From positions 248,001 through 312,000 of the forward strand of contig NZ_CP070480.1 in the NCBI RefSeq assembly GCF_016924835.1: 64,000 nt of DNA, read 5' to 3'. The stretch comes from Rothia sp. ZJ932 (lineage in GTDB: Bacteria > Actinomycetota > Actinomycetes > Actinomycetales > Micrococcaceae). The position numbers were made by a program, and so were the translations under genes. Below the pieces are notes generated by a model. It was not told where the DNA came from. It did not search any database and worked only from the letters and a program-made list of their open reading frames with translations. How positions within the stretch are numbered: the stretch's first letter is position 1; every line of letters starts with the position of its first letter. Positions 25,490 to 35,350 of this stretch are shown here, piece after piece.

Positions 25490-25658
25490 ACAGTAATTAT
25501 ATCTCATAATTGAGTGACAATAAATATTTTGAAGCAATAGATTTATTACCCCCCTTAGGGGTTCTGGCGCGCTACAAGATTTAATATAGTATCTACATTA
25601 TAAACATATATCTAAAACTTGATTAAGAGGAGGCTGCCACAACCACGGCAGAACCATC
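25490..25658. promoter_or_regulatory. Divergent promoters and a start-site hairpin
   Basis: The spacer serves toxin pair 2 (minus) and the 25,659 operon (+). On + there is an A/T-rich promoter zone with TATAAA near 25,603. A strong GAGGAGG at 25627-25633 is 25 bases from the ATG, too far for normal use. Between them CTGCC (25634-25638) and GGCAG (25647-25651) form a stem that would bring the two close together. Confidence 0.4.
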
Positions 25659-26021
25659 ATGAAGAACACCAAAAACAACACCGCTCGCCGCAAAGCAATA
25701 GAAGCTGCACAAGCCTTCCAAGAAAAAGAAAACCGACTCCTAGCACTAGCTGAAGACTACTTCAGCATCTACGAAACCAGCGGAGCAGCAGCAATCGACA
25801 AGAAAATCGAAGAGCACGAAACAAAAATTCAGCAACTACGCAAAGAACTTGTAACCATCATCCAAGGCACTGAAGCAGAAAAGTCCCACATCGTAGCGCG
25901 ATTCAAAGAAGAGGGCATCAGCCAACAAGAAATCTCGCAGCGCATCTGCCTAGCACCTTCTGAAGTGCGCCAGCTCCTCAAAGAATCACCAAGCCAAGAG
26001 CCCCACGAAATAGCAAACTAA
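25659..26021 (+). CDS. Coiled-coil/HTH hypothetical protein
   Basis: 120 residues. A long charged helix (about 10-75, coiled-coil pattern) is followed by an HTH-like stretch, SQQEISQRICLAPSEVRQLL (about 92-111). It precedes the secreted subtilase by 16 bases and is likely co-transcribed. It may be a small regulator of that operon. No family recognised. Confidence 0.55.
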   Translation: MKNTKNNTARRKAIEAAQAFQEKENRLLALAEDYFSIYETSGAAAIDKKIEEHETKIQQLRKELVTIIQGTEAEKSHIVARFKEEGISQQEISQRICLAPSEVRQLLKESPSQEPHEIAN

Positions 26022-26037
26022 GTCTGGAGAACACTTC

Positions 26038-28326
26038 ATGAAATACCGCGTCAAAAAGCTCCGCCAACCTCTGCTGCTCTCCCTGACAACCCTCAGCCTT
26101 CTAGGAGTAATCACCCCAACAGCATCAGCAACACCGACAAAAGACATCCAGCAAGCCGTAGAGCACCTTGCAACAGATAACTCCAGCGTCATAGAGCTCA
26201 CCGACCGACTCGTTGTCACCTTCAAAGAAAGCACCAGCGACCAAGAAAAAGCTGAAGCTCTTCACGAAGTCTCACGCGAAATCGACACCGTTTCACAAAC
26301 AACAATCGTCAAAGACAAAGTAGCTGAAGACACTACAACCGTAGTCGTACAGACCGACACGGCTTTAGACCCAGCACAACAGCAAGAAGCCATTACCGCT
26401 TTAGAAGAAAACCCGCAAGTAGAGACTGCTGAACCAGACAAAATCGTCAAAGCAGTAGCCTCAGCTGCTCAATCCGAACCAGGTTATTCCTACCTATGGG
26501 CCTACGGCGCGAACTACGTGAACCCCGTCCCTGCTTGGAACCGCGGATATACAGGAAAGAATCAAACCATCGGTATTATCGATACTGGCTGGACGTCTCA
26601 CCCAGATCTATCTGCTCCTGTGGCATCCTACGACTTCGTATCTTCGCCCTACATCTCCCGAGACGGCAACGGGCGCGATCCTGACGCGCGAGATACTGGA
26701 AACCTCAACGCTAACGCCAATTGGCACGGTAGCTTTATCCAAGGACAGCTGGCTGCAAAAGTCAATGGCAGCGGCATCGCAGGTATAGCTCATGATGCAG
26801 ATATCGTGCACGCACGAGCTCTAGGAATCTACGGCACAGGCTACGTTTCAGATATTGCCGACGCAATTATCTGGGCAGCCGGTGGCTCAGTGACAGGAAT
26901 CCCGAACAACCACCGCCCTGTAAATGTCATCAACGCTTCTTTAGCTTATCCTTCCAACCAGTGCTCATCGACCATGAGCCGAGCAATCAACTTTGCATTG
27001 TCAAAAAATATTCCAGTAGTGGTAGCCTCGGGAAACAACGGTGGCAATGCTTCCTACTATGAACCTGCAAATTGCTACCGAGCGATCGTTGTCGGTGCTT
27101 CCACCTCATGGGGAGCACTTGCTACATACAGCAATTACGGCTCGATGCTAGACCTCGTGGCACCAGGGGGAACAACTGGCATAGATATCTACTCCACTAC
27201 TAATACTGGCTGGAGCTTATTGGGTCTTCCTAGCTACGGCAATAAAAATGGCACCTCAATGGCCGCGCCTTACGTCACCGGAACTATTGCTCTAATGAAG
27301 CAAGCTAATCCCCATTTGACTGTCGAGCAAATCAGGAAAATCCTTGTGGATACTGGCAAGCCGGTAGCTGGCTACCGACAGGTGAACGCTGCGGCTGCGG
27401 TAGACGCCGCGGTCAAAGCTGTCCCGCCTAGCCCCAGTTTCAGGGCAAGCTCTGCCCCTAGCATCAAGCCGGAATCAGGTATTGCATCTGCTTATTACCG
27501 CTATGGTGGGCAAGGTCGATTTGGTGCTCCTACTGGTAACGAATTTCCCTCGATCTTAGGGGGAGCTATCCAGCATTTTGAACGCTCGATGTCACTTTAC
27601 TGGACACCACGCTACGGGGCGCATCCAATGTACTGGGCCGGGGCAATTGGAAATACATACCGATTGGCAGACTACGAACGTGGATATGGATATCCCATCA
27701 CAGATGAAATAGCTGTCCCAGGTGGTAGCACACAAAAATTTGTTGACAGCAGCGGACGCTTCACCTCTTTGTACTGGGGAGCATCCCACCACCGTGTACA
27801 TAAAGTATGGGAAGCTGGGGCAATCGGGGCGAAATATACTGCCGAAGGCGCAGCCGCACGTTTTGGTGTACCTCATGAAGATGAAGTAGCAATTCATCAT
27901 GGTGTACGCCAAACATTCATTCATGGAAGCAAAGAAACACGCTTCTACTGGAGCCCACAAACAGGTGCTCACAGCATTAACGGTCAAGGAGCAATCTTTC
28001 ATCATTGGGTATCCCAAGGCGGTCTGAATACGGATGGGTTCCCCACGACCGATGAAATCGCTATCCCGGGCGGCTCCTACCAGATCTTCTCCACAGCAAG
28101 GGGCACACAAACAGGATACTGGTGGTCTGAATCCACTGGATCCCAACGGCTTAACACTAATGGCGCTATCTACTGGCACTGGCGCAATAACGGCTATACC
28201 TCGGTCTTTGGCTATCCAGTCTCTTCAGAAGCACATATCGGCAATGGAGTATATCAGGTGAAATTCTCAGGCGGGCAGGCCATCAACTGGTCTGCTAATG
28301 GCGGCACATGGGTAAGCCGCTGGTAA
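26038..28326 (+). CDS. Secreted subtilisin-family protease with LGFP repeats
   Basis: Signal peptide 1-31 (cleavage after TASA), an I9-like propeptide (about 50-140) and an S8 catalytic domain: D182 (IIDTGW), H230 (WHGSFIQG), oxyanion Asn in SGNNGG, S407 (NGTSMAAPY). Residues 465-762 hold about six LGFP repeats (RFGAPTGNE, GYPITDEI and similar), which in actinobacteria bind the envelope. It has no sortase signal, so attachment would depend on these repeats. GGAGA precedes the start. It may clear surface proteins or process partners on the cell wall. Substrate unknown. Confidence 0.9.
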   Translation: MKYRVKKLRQPLLLSLTTLSLLGVITPTASATPTKDIQQAVEHLATDNSSVIELTDRLVVTFKESTSDQEKAEALHEVSREIDTVSQTTIVKDKVAEDTTTVVVQTDTALDPAQQQEAITALEENPQVETAEPDKIVKAVASAAQSEPGYSYLWAYGANYVNPVPAWNRGYTGKNQTIGIIDTGWTSHPDLSAPVASYDFVSSPYISRDGNGRDPDARDTGNLNANANWHGSFIQGQLAAKVNGSGIAGIAHDADIVHARALGIYGTGYVSDIADAIIWAAGGSVTGIPNNHRPVNVINASLAYPSNQCSSTMSRAINFALSKNIPVVVASGNNGGNASYYEPANCYRAIVVGASTSWGALATYSNYGSMLDLVAPGGTTGIDIYSTTNTGWSLLGLPSYGNKNGTSMAAPYVTGTIALMKQANPHLTVEQIRKILVDTGKPVAGYRQVNAAAAVDAAVKAVPPSPSFRASSAPSIKPESGIASAYYRYGGQGRFGAPTGNEFPSILGGAIQHFERSMSLYWTPRYGAHPMYWAGAIGNTYRLADYERGYGYPITDEIAVPGGSTQKFVDSSGRFTSLYWGASHHRVHKVWEAGAIGAKYTAEGAAARFGVPHEDEVAIHHGVRQTFIHGSKETRFYWSPQTGAHSINGQGAIFHHWVSQGGLNTDGFPTTDEIAIPGGSYQIFSTARGTQTGYWWSESTGSQRLNTNGAIYWHWRNNGYTSVFGYPVSSEAHIGNGVYQVKFSGGQAINWSANGGTWVSRW

Positions 28327-28342
28327 AAAACACAAAATAATA

Positions 28343-28440
28343 ATGCGGTGCGCAAAAAAACACTACTGCGCACCGCATCGTGCAAAAGCACTAACCGTCT
28401 CATGATGCTTCGAGGATTAAAGGACGCTCGGTGCTTTTGC
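28343..28440 (+). terminator. Two nested hairpins after the subtilase gene
   Basis: A perfect 12-bp stem (28343-28354 with 28367-28378) lacks a following T-run. A second pair, GCAAAAGCAC (28382-28391) and GTGCTTTTGC (28431-28440), encloses 39 bases. Together they separate the + subtilase gene from the convergent minus-strand helicase gene. Confidence 0.6.
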
Positions 28441-28505
28441 TGAGTCTTTATGATTCCTACTGATTGATGGAATGCCCAAGACTTCAAAGCATTCTTGCCT
28501 CAATC

Positions 28506-31500
28506 TTACATCATCTGCTGGCGGGGCTGACTCTGATGAATCTCAGGGGCAATCTTCATCTCTTGCGGGATCGTCTGCGAACCACTACGGCGCGTAATTA
28601 CTTGATTCACTTTCACTAAAACATCTTGAGCGAAACACGAAACAGACCCACCAGCTTTAGACTTTGAAGACGCTAGATGCGATTTCTGATAGGCTTTGTG
28701 CTCCTTTAACACTTTCTGGTACTCGCGACGAACTTCTTCTAATTCTGCGGCTCGGTCAAAAGAAGTACCTACACGAGAACGTAGACTATCTAGCGTCTTA
28801 CGATCACAGGTGAGCTCTGACTCCAAAACCTCAGCTCGATGAGGAAGACGCTGCACCAGATTCTCCATACGAGTGACCAAACCCAAAGACGGCGAACTAA
28901 ATTCAGCAAGTGAAGACTCTACTCGTAAATGCTCAGCTCCCACTACGCGAATATCTACCGGCGTTTGAGCCATTTCACTGTAATTACGCTTGCCTAATAC
29001 TGCCTTGAACTCTAGACCTCCAAGAGATGCGAAAGTACCCAAATCCGTTTCACTCACCATAGAAGGACGCCGGCTGGAAAGTTCCCGTTGTGCCCACTGC
29101 CCCATCTGGGCAAGAGCATCAACACGCTTATCGCCCGACCAATCATTCACACGCATCGTGAAAAGATCACCAGCAGTAGAACGTAGCTTCGGAAGAATCC
29201 GCTGAATATCCTCCAGAGCTTCTTGCCGGCGCGGAATAGATGAAGCCAAGGAAGAAACCTCGAATTGTAGCTGGTTCTGCTCGACCCTATGACCACTTTC
29301 TGAGAGCTCTAGCTCGGTCAATTTACGCCGCAGATCAGCTTTCCTCAGCTCCAGCGGATTACCAGAAACTTCAGCTTTAAACCGCTCGTAATCTTCAGCA
29401 GAAGAACCGATATCCTCAATCGTGCGCTCGGTCAACGTGCCAGAAAGCAACTGATTAATGAATTTCTTTTTGCGCTCTACTGTTTGCAGCATCACCACAT
29501 CTACACTTTTTTCCGTGCATACGTGAGTCAACATGACTTCATCATTTTGGTTGCCCTGGCGCAGGATACGCCCGTTGCGCTGTTCCATATCTGCTGGTCT
29601 CCAAGGAACATCCAGATGCACCATATGGACAAGGCGATCTTGGATGTTAGTACCGACCCCCATTTTCTTCGTTGAACCGATCAAAACAGCGACTTCTCCA
29701 CTGCGGCATTGCTCAAAAAGACGGGCTTTTTGAACGTCATTTGCTGCCTCATGGATAAAGCGGACTTTCTCCTCAGGGATACCCTGCATAACGCACTGGT
29801 CTTTGAGCTCCTGATAAACAGAGAATTTGTCCTCTGACGGTGCCCCTAAATCACAGAAGACAATCTGCAAAGCGCCCTTGCGATCATGGATAGATTGCCC
29901 ATTGCCCGCTAGATACTCTTGGTGCTCATATTTGCGATAGACCTGAGCCAAAAGCTGGGCAGTACGAGTAGCTTTCGTGTCCATATGGGGGACGCTTAAA
30001 GCAGGGTCAATCAATCGCGTATCAAGAGCTAGCTTCCTACCATCGGAAAGAATCACCAAAGGATTATCTGCACCCTCAGAAGGACCACCAGAGAGCTGCT
30101 TGAGACGGTAATCCAAATGCTTAGAGAAGATTTTCTGCATATCATTTTGAGGTAGAACCAGCACCTCTGGGGCTCGCTCGCCTTTGGAATTAAGAGCAAT
30201 ATCAGGAGTAGGTAAATCCAAATCAGAGGCCAGTTTCACATCTCCAAAAGAGCGGAACATTGCTGAGAGCTCCGGGACATTCTGAAACTGCGCGAAGCGA
30301 GTTTTCAGATGGTAAGAATCTCCACCTGCTACCGTCATTTCCATAGCCGACACAGTTTGACCGAAAGTTGCTGCCCAAGAATCAAAATCAACCATATTAT
30401 TTTGTTCTAGAAGCTGCGGGGCTAAGAACCGTTTCATGACATGCATCTCAGCAATAGAGTTGGCAATCGGTGTGCCGGTAGCTGCGGTAATAACGCGATC
30501 CCCATACTCCTGTCGTAAATATTGCACTTTCATGTGCAAATCTGAGGCTTTAGAAGCCCCTTCAATATTCGCATCTGAGATATGCGAAACGGTCTTGAGA
30601 TTTTTAAATTCGTGCATCTCATCGATACATAAATAATCAATCCCTGATTCCTCGAACGAAATACCATCGATCTTTGGTGCATTCATCAAGGTTTTGCGCT
30701 GTTCTTCATCGCGTTGAAGAGTCGCTTCAATCTGCTTGATACGGCGGGAAGCAGCCCGTCGTGCCGCGTCATTGGCACGTTCATTGAATCGCTCAATACC
30801 TTCCTTGGTAAGAGCAACTTCTTGGCCAATGTACTGGGCCTTACGTGCGTTAGATACCCCAACACGGGTGAAAGCAGAATGCGTCATAATGACCGCGTCC
30901 CAGTTACTGGTAGCAACCTTGGCCACAAAGCTTTTGAGGTTCTTCTTTGTAACTGCTTCGCTAGAGCCAAGAAGTAGCTTGGCTTGGGGGTACATGGTCA
31001 ACCATTCACGCCCGAATTGTTCCAGCATGTGGTTAGGTACGACAACACAAGGCTTATTAACCAATCCCAAACGCTTCAGCTCCATAGTGCCCATCACCAT
31101 TACCGCTGTTTTACCTGCTCCCACTTGATGGAAAAGACCTACACTAGGTTCTTGAATCATACGTGCAACAGCAGAGCGTTGATGGTCCCGAGGCGCGAAG
31201 GTTTTCACCAGCCCCGGTAAAGAAAGATTCTTACCTGCTTTGCTGTAATCGCGTGGCGCAAGATTATTGAACATACGGTTATATTTTTGCGTCAGATGTG
31301 AAGCACGTTCGGGGTCTTCCCATAGCCACGTGCGGAAGCGTTCACGGATTTTCTCAGCCCGTTCTAAAGCTTTTTGGGTAGCTACCTGATTGAGTACTCG
31401 CTTGCCTTGCTCATCGAGTGATGAAACAGAGATTTTTCGTTGCTCTGCGATGTATCCCAAAAGTTTGTAGGGTGGGTAATGCTCGGTGCCCCAACCGCCC

Positions 31501-34043
31501 CGGTTATATTTTGCCCCTTGATAGACCCACTGGGCACCAGAAATGCGTTTCATGATTCCTCGTGTATCTCCTAGGACTTCACGGAGGAACTGCTGGTGGT
31601 ATTTTTCATCAATCCATACAGCCCCGATTTTCGCATCGATTTGTGATGCCGTTAGATCACGCGGGATGACAGGAATAAGAGCTTGAACATTGCGTTCAAA
31701 ACGTGGATCTTGCGCTGCGGCGTGTTGGGCTTGTTCCAGTTTCTGCCTGACGTCACCTGAGAGGTATTCTTCGCGAGTGAGGTAGATGGGTTTTTCAGGG
31801 TGTTGTGGATCAAGGAAAATACGGTCATCGAGGCGCTGGATGCTTTCTTGCTCGCTAATATTAAGCAGCTTGCTGATGTAAGGTAAATCCAATTGCCCGC
31901 GCTGGTCAAGGCATAGCGATAAGGCATCATCGATGTTATCGGCGGTAGTTGCTACCGTGCGCGGTTCTAGGACGCGGTGCAGCATCAAATCCGAAGGTTT
32001 AGCACTTTGCGTTGTGTTATCAAAGCCTTCCAAAGCGGTGACGAAAGCTCCGTAAGGATCCTTGGTGAGCAAAGACATCACTGGTGCGCTGCGACGAATG
32101 ATATTGCCGTTGGCGGTTTGACTCTGGGTGTACCGGTTAATGGGGCCGTAGCGCTGTACGTATTTCTCGTAGGAGTCTTTCAAAGCAGCGCGGGAGGCTG
32201 TAATAGCTGGGGTGTCTACACTTTGCCTAGCTTCTTGCTCCAGAAGAGCTCGTCCGTGGTCACGTAAAGAGAGCAAGGCCGATAGTTCTTGACGCTGCGT
32301 GGAAGGTACTTTCAGTGGCTGCTGGATACCCTCGCTATAAATAGTGAAGGTTCCATCGCCTTGGTCGGTGATGTGCCCTTCCATGAGTTTTTCGGTGGAT
32401 GGAAGCAACGGGACGCCGGGGGCAATGGTTGAAGGAGCAGCACTGTAGGTGTACCCGGCTTCTTGCGCTGCGGTGATGTCTTTGTGGATTGCCTGGTGAA
32501 GCAAATGGGCTGTTTGGGAAAGATCGCTGCTGATAATGGTTTCTCGAATATTGCCCCACCTATCTAGCCCATAATCGGCAGTGCCTAGAAGTCGGCTGGG
32601 GTCATCAAAATAGTCATTGCGGTAGTAGATGTACTCACCATTTTGTTTTTCAGATACCGTTATCCACGTATCGCTGAGTGGCTTTTGGTCTGCGGGGCGC
32701 TTGCGGAAGATAAGAACGTCGGTCATCACTGATGTTCCAGCTGAGCGGCTGAAAGCTTTTTCTGGTAGGCGGTAGGCACCAAGTAAATCAGCTGTTTTGT
32801 AGATTTCTTGTCGGGCTGCGGGGTTTTTAGTGTCCATTGTGAAGGTGCTGGAGATAACCGCGACGACACCACCGGGTTTGGTTAGTGCTAGGGACTTGAT
32901 GATGAAGTGATTGTGCATTGAATGCCGGTTGGCATTGTGCTTTGGGTCGTGAAGAATGCTCTGGCTGAAGGGGACGTTGCCAATGGTCGCATCGAAATAG
33001 TTTTCAGGGATGAAGGTATCTGCAAAAGACTCTTGGCGGATTTGCGCGTGGGGGTAGATCTTTTGAGAGATTGCCGCGCTGATAGGGTCTAACTCAACAC
33101 CAGTCATATCAACGGCCTGTGGTGCTAGTCCGATGAAGGTTCCTGCTCCTGATCCCGGTTCCAGGACGCGTCCTTTGTTGAGGCCGAGTTCTTCAAGAGC
33201 TTGCCAGATAACGGACGCGTATGCAGGGTCAGTGTAATGAGCGTTGAGTGTTGTGCGGCGGGCTGCTGCGTATTCTTCGGGGGTTAGCGCTTCTTGGAGT
33301 TCCGCGCGTTCTGGTTCGAACTCTTGGCGGGCTTCATTGAAGATTTCGGAGAGCCCGACTGCTCCCCAGCCTGACCATTTAGCGAGTGTGGCTTTTTCTT
33401 CTAGGGTGGCTGGCCGGTTTTCTTCTTCTAGGGTGTGCAATAGGGATATTGCTTTGAGGTTGGCGTTAAAGCGTGCTTGCACTTGGCTCGGTGCAAGCAC
33501 GCTTTGTGTTACTGGTTGGAATCGGTGGTGGGCGTCTCCAGTGGTAGTGCTTCCTGCCAGCCCTCGTCCGGGTCGTCGCTCCAGCCTACTTGTCCCGGCA
33601 TCCAGTATTGGATTCTGTCGCCCAGCATCTTCGTTTCCGGTTCCTGATGCAGCTGCGGTGTTTCCCCGGGCTGTGTCTGTTGCTCGTTGGTTACTTCCTG
33701 CGTGGTCGGCATCAGCATTTCGTGGCTCACGATTTCCTGTGCTTGAAGCTTGGACATGTTCAGTCTCCCCAGTTTCTCTAGGAAGGTTTCCTCCGGTAGA
33801 TCCTGACCAGCTAGTTGCCTGGACAGTTCCACTACTTTCTCGTGTGCTTGTTCGCCTAGGTTGTGGAAGAAGTTCGGGTCCTGATTCAAGATTTCTTTGG
33901 TTGCTTGTGGTGCTAAGAGCTCCCAGTTTTTCTGGGCTTGCCTGCCGTACTCGTTCATTGATTTCCTCCTGGTCGGGTGAGAATAAGTATTCGAAGAGGT
34001 CTACTTGACCGTCGATGACGTGGGGCTTGCGGCGCGGTGCCAT
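28506..34043 (-). CDS. Giant adenine methylase/SNF2-type helicase fusion
   Basis: 1845 residues. A low-complexity N-terminus (about 1-190) is followed by an N6-adenine methylase fold with SAM motif LEPGSGAGTF (about 295) and GNVPF in place of NPPY (about 370). Then comes an SF2 helicase (HQVGAGKTAVM about 960, IDEMHEFKN, ATGTPIANS, and GVGTNIQDRL-QRNGRILRQGNQ). A basic helical tail follows. Proteins of this build are typical of large conjugative elements and are often linked with evading or imposing DNA modification. GNVPF replaces the usual NPP(Y/F), so methylase activity is uncertain. AAGGAGA precedes the start. Confidence 0.85.
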   Translation of the reverse strand: MAPRRKPHVIDGQVDLFEYLFSPDQEEINERVRQASPEKLGALSTTSNQRNLESGPELLPQPRRTSTRESSGTVQATSWSGSTGGNLPRETGETEHVQASSTGNREPRNADADHAGSNQRATDTARGNTAAASGTGNEDAGRQNPILDAGTSRLERRPGRGLAGSTTTGDAHHRFQPVTQSVLAPSQVQARFNANLKAISLLHTLEEENRPATLEEKATLAKWSGWGAVGLSEIFNEARQEFEPERAELQEALTPEEYAAARRTTLNAHYTDPAYASVIWQALEELGLNKGRVLEPGSGAGTFIGLAPQAVDMTGVELDPISAAISQKIYPHAQIRQESFADTFIPENYFDATIGNVPFSQSILHDPKHNANRHSMHNHFIIKSLALTKPGGVVAVISSTFTMDTKNPAARQEIYKTADLLGAYRLPEKAFSRSAGTSVMTDVLIFRKRPADQKPLSDTWITVSEKQNGEYIYYRNDYFDDPSRLLGTADYGLDRWGNIRETIISSDLSQTAHLLHQAIHKDITAAQEAGYTYSAAPSTIAPGVPLLPSTEKLMEGHITDQGDGTFTIYSEGIQQPLKVPSTQRQELSALLSLRDHGRALLEQEARQSVDTPAITASRAALKDSYEKYVQRYGPINRYTQSQTANGNIIRRSAPVMSLLTKDPYGAFVTALEGFDNTTQSAKPSDLMLHRVLEPRTVATTADNIDDALSLCLDQRGQLDLPYISKLLNISEQESIQRLDDRIFLDPQHPEKPIYLTREEYLSGDVRQKLEQAQHAAAQDPRFERNVQALIPVIPRDLTASQIDAKIGAVWIDEKYHQQFLREVLGDTRGIMKRISGAQWVYQGAKYNRGGWGTEHYPPYKLLGYIAEQRKISVSSLDEQGKRVLNQVATQKALERAEKIRERFRTWLWEDPERASHLTQKYNRMFNNLAPRDYSKAGKNLSLPGLVKTFAPRDHQRSAVARMIQEPSVGLFHQVGAGKTAVMVMGTMELKRLGLVNKPCVVVPNHMLEQFGREWLTMYPQAKLLLGSSEAVTKKNLKSFVAKVATSNWDAVIMTHSAFTRVGVSNARKAQYIGQEVALTKEGIERFNERANDAARRAASRRIKQIEATLQRDEEQRKTLMNAPKIDGISFEESGIDYLCIDEMHEFKNLKTVSHISDANIEGASKASDLHMKVQYLRQEYGDRVITAATGTPIANSIAEMHVMKRFLAPQLLEQNNMVDFDSWAATFGQTVSAMEMTVAGGDSYHLKTRFAQFQNVPELSAMFRSFGDVKLASDLDLPTPDIALNSKGERAPEVLVLPQNDMQKIFSKHLDYRLKQLSGGPSEGADNPLVILSDGRKLALDTRLIDPALSVPHMDTKATRTAQLLAQVYRKYEHQEYLAGNGQSIHDRKGALQIVFCDLGAPSEDKFSVYQELKDQCVMQGIPEEKVRFIHEAANDVQKARLFEQCRSGEVAVLIGSTKKMGVGTNIQDRLVHMVHLDVPWRPADMEQRNGRILRQGNQNDEVMLTHVCTEKSVDVVMLQTVERKKKFINQLLSGTLTERTIEDIGSSAEDYERFKAEVSGNPLELRKADLRRKLTELELSESGHRVEQNQLQFEVSSLASSIPRRQEALEDIQRILPKLRSTAGDLFTMRVNDWSGDKRVDALAQMGQWAQRELSSRRPSMVSETDLGTFASLGGLEFKAVLGKRNYSEMAQTPVDIRVVGAEHLRVESSLAEFSSPSLGLVTRMENLVQRLPHRAEVLESELTCDRKTLDSLRSRVGTSFDRAAELEEVRREYQKVLKEHKAYQKSHLASSKSKAGGSVSCFAQDVLVKVNQVITRRSGSQTIPQEMKIAPEIHQSQPRQQMM

Positions 34044-34124
34044 TGGTGTCTCCTTGACCTAGATGTGGGTAGGTAACACCAAGTTAAAACAAAATTAAGA
34101 TATGAAAATGATTTACTTATCTAT

Positions 34125-34373
34125 TTATTGATTTAGGGGGATGAGTCCGAAGAAGAGGTTAAGGACAAAGGCTGACATGAAGATGATGAGATACCACAGA
34201 AATAAGTACCCCATAAGAGTGCGGAAAGCGGGGATCCAGCCTAAAACCGGGATAAGTATCAAAGGAAAGCCGATGATAGACCCAGCCAGTCTCAGCCCCT
34301 GATTGAACTCATGCCAGATTGACCCTAAGGACTGCTTCTGGGGAGGTGGCTGGTGATAAGGCCTGTATTCCAT
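34125..34373 (-). CDS. Small membrane protein, 82 aa
   Basis: Two hydrophobic segments (about 30-50 and 55-78) follow a hydrophilic Pro/Gln N-terminus. It lies directly after ssb (five-base gap) and before the giant methylase/helicase gene, so it belongs to that operon. No family recognised. Confidence 0.55.
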   Translation of the reverse strand: MEYRPYHQPPPQKQSLGSIWHEFNQGLRLAGSIIGFPLILIPVLGWIPAFRTLMGYLFLWYLIIFMSAFVLNLFFGLIPLNQ

Positions 34374-34378
34374 GATTG

Positions 34379-34876
34379 CTAGCTCTCTGGTGTGTATCCA
34401 CGCAGCGGTGGTTGCTGCTGGCTGGGGAGGTGTCGGGTGGGAAAATTCGCTGCTGGTGCCGCTGGTGCCGCTGGTGCGCTAGGAGACTGTGTGGCTTTAT
34501 GAGGACGCTTGATCTCGATGTCTGCAAAACGGCTGCTGGGGCCCATCTCATCAACCATCACCACGTTCCAGCGTTTGGTGTCATCACCCTCTGGGCGGCT
34601 ACGAGTAACCAGCTTGCCGGTGACGATGACGCGGTCTCCACTGCGGTAAATATCTGCCTGACGCTCAATGTAGTCGTTATGTTTGGTTGACCCGGCAGAG
34701 CGTAGTTCGATAGGCATGTAAGTGGTTTCCCCGTCAACATAGCCTTGCTCGGCCTTGGAATAGTACTGAGGGGTGGAGGCTACTGTCATTCGTAGTACGG
34801 CTGCACCGCTTTGGAGGTACTGAATGGTCGGGGTTTTGGTGATATTTCCGGTGATGGTGATGGGGATATCGTGCAT
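34379..34876 (-). CDS. ssb: Single-stranded DNA-binding protein, plasmid type
   Basis: An OB-fold N-terminal domain (about 1-115: ITITGNITKTP, LRMTVASTPQYY, GDRVIVTGKLVTRS) and a Pro/Ala/Gln-rich tail. The tail ends in GYTPES and lacks the acidic DDDIPF tip that host SSB uses to recruit partners. It should coat the transferred strand after entry or during ICE replication. AGGAG precedes the start, and an operator-like AACA region lies upstream. Confidence 0.85.
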   Translation of the reverse strand: MHDIPITITGNITKTPTIQYLQSGAAVLRMTVASTPQYYSKAEQGYVDGETTYMPIELRSAGSTKHNDYIERQADIYRSGDRVIVTGKLVTRSRPEGDDTKRWNVVMVDEMGPSSRFADIEIKRPHKATQSPSAPAAPAAPAANFPTRHLPSQQQPPLRGYTPES

Positions 34877-34909
34877 GAGATGCTCCTAGGGTGAAAGGGG
34901 GAGGTGTGG

Positions 34910-34972
34910 TGTTGTGTTTAGAACAAAACAAAACTGTTTAGAACACAACACCACAATATTGTTTAGTTAATG
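34910..34972. promoter_or_regulatory. AACA/TGTTTAG operator region upstream of ssb
   Basis: Contains GTTTAGAACA twice (34916-34925 and 34936-34945) and ACAATATTGTTTAG near 34954-34967. It shares the motif family with 2820-2930, 36003-36065 and 49542-49583. It lies between the parA partner gene and ssb on the minus strand. Confidence 0.5.
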
Positions 34973-34975
34973 TTC

Positions 34976-35350
34976 CTATTCCTCGATGAAGGGGACATCC
35001 GCTCCAAATTCTTCTTCAAGAGGTGCGAAGAAGTATCGCTCAAGCAATTTTGCTTGGGATATGTCAAGAGCATCGGCGGCGTGAACCATCAACGCCTTTT
35101 GAGATTTGGTGGCTTGGATGGTGTAAACACCATTTTTCCTACCTGCTTTAGCTCTGGCTCGTAGTCTCTGCTTGGCATCCTGGGGGAGTGCAGAGGGTGC
35201 GGGGGTATCTGCTAACTGCTCGGCAGTGGTCTGAGATGCTACCTCTTCGCTACGTTCGCTAGGTGCTTGCTGGGTTTTCCACGGGGCATCTTTTTCGACA
35301 CCAGAAAGGAAAGTTTCAGCAAACTCCTCGCGGGATCTTCTTTTAACCAT
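34976..35350 (-). CDS. ParA partner protein (small DNA-binding candidate)
   Basis: 124 residues overlapping the end of parA by eight bases, with AAGGAAG upstream. The N-terminal half is hydrophilic. The C-terminal half (about 72-124) is basic then helical ([20 protein letters not shown]), compatible with a ribbon-helix-helix centromere binder. Partition partners of ParA in small systems look like this. The AACA-rich sites around the locus are its likely targets. Function is inferred from position. Confidence 0.55.
   Translation of the reverse strand: MVKRRSREEFAETFLSGVEKDAPWKTQQAPSERSEEVASQTTAEQLADTPAPSALPQDAKQRLRARAKAGRKNGVYTIQATKSQKALMVHAADALDISQAKLLERYFFAPLEEEFGADVPFIEE

Noticed and set aside
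33509-33958. 149-codon minus-strand frame inside the giant methylase/helicase gene
   Set aside because: It overlaps the low-complexity N-terminal coding region of the large protein and lacks its own ribosome site; treated as a shadow.
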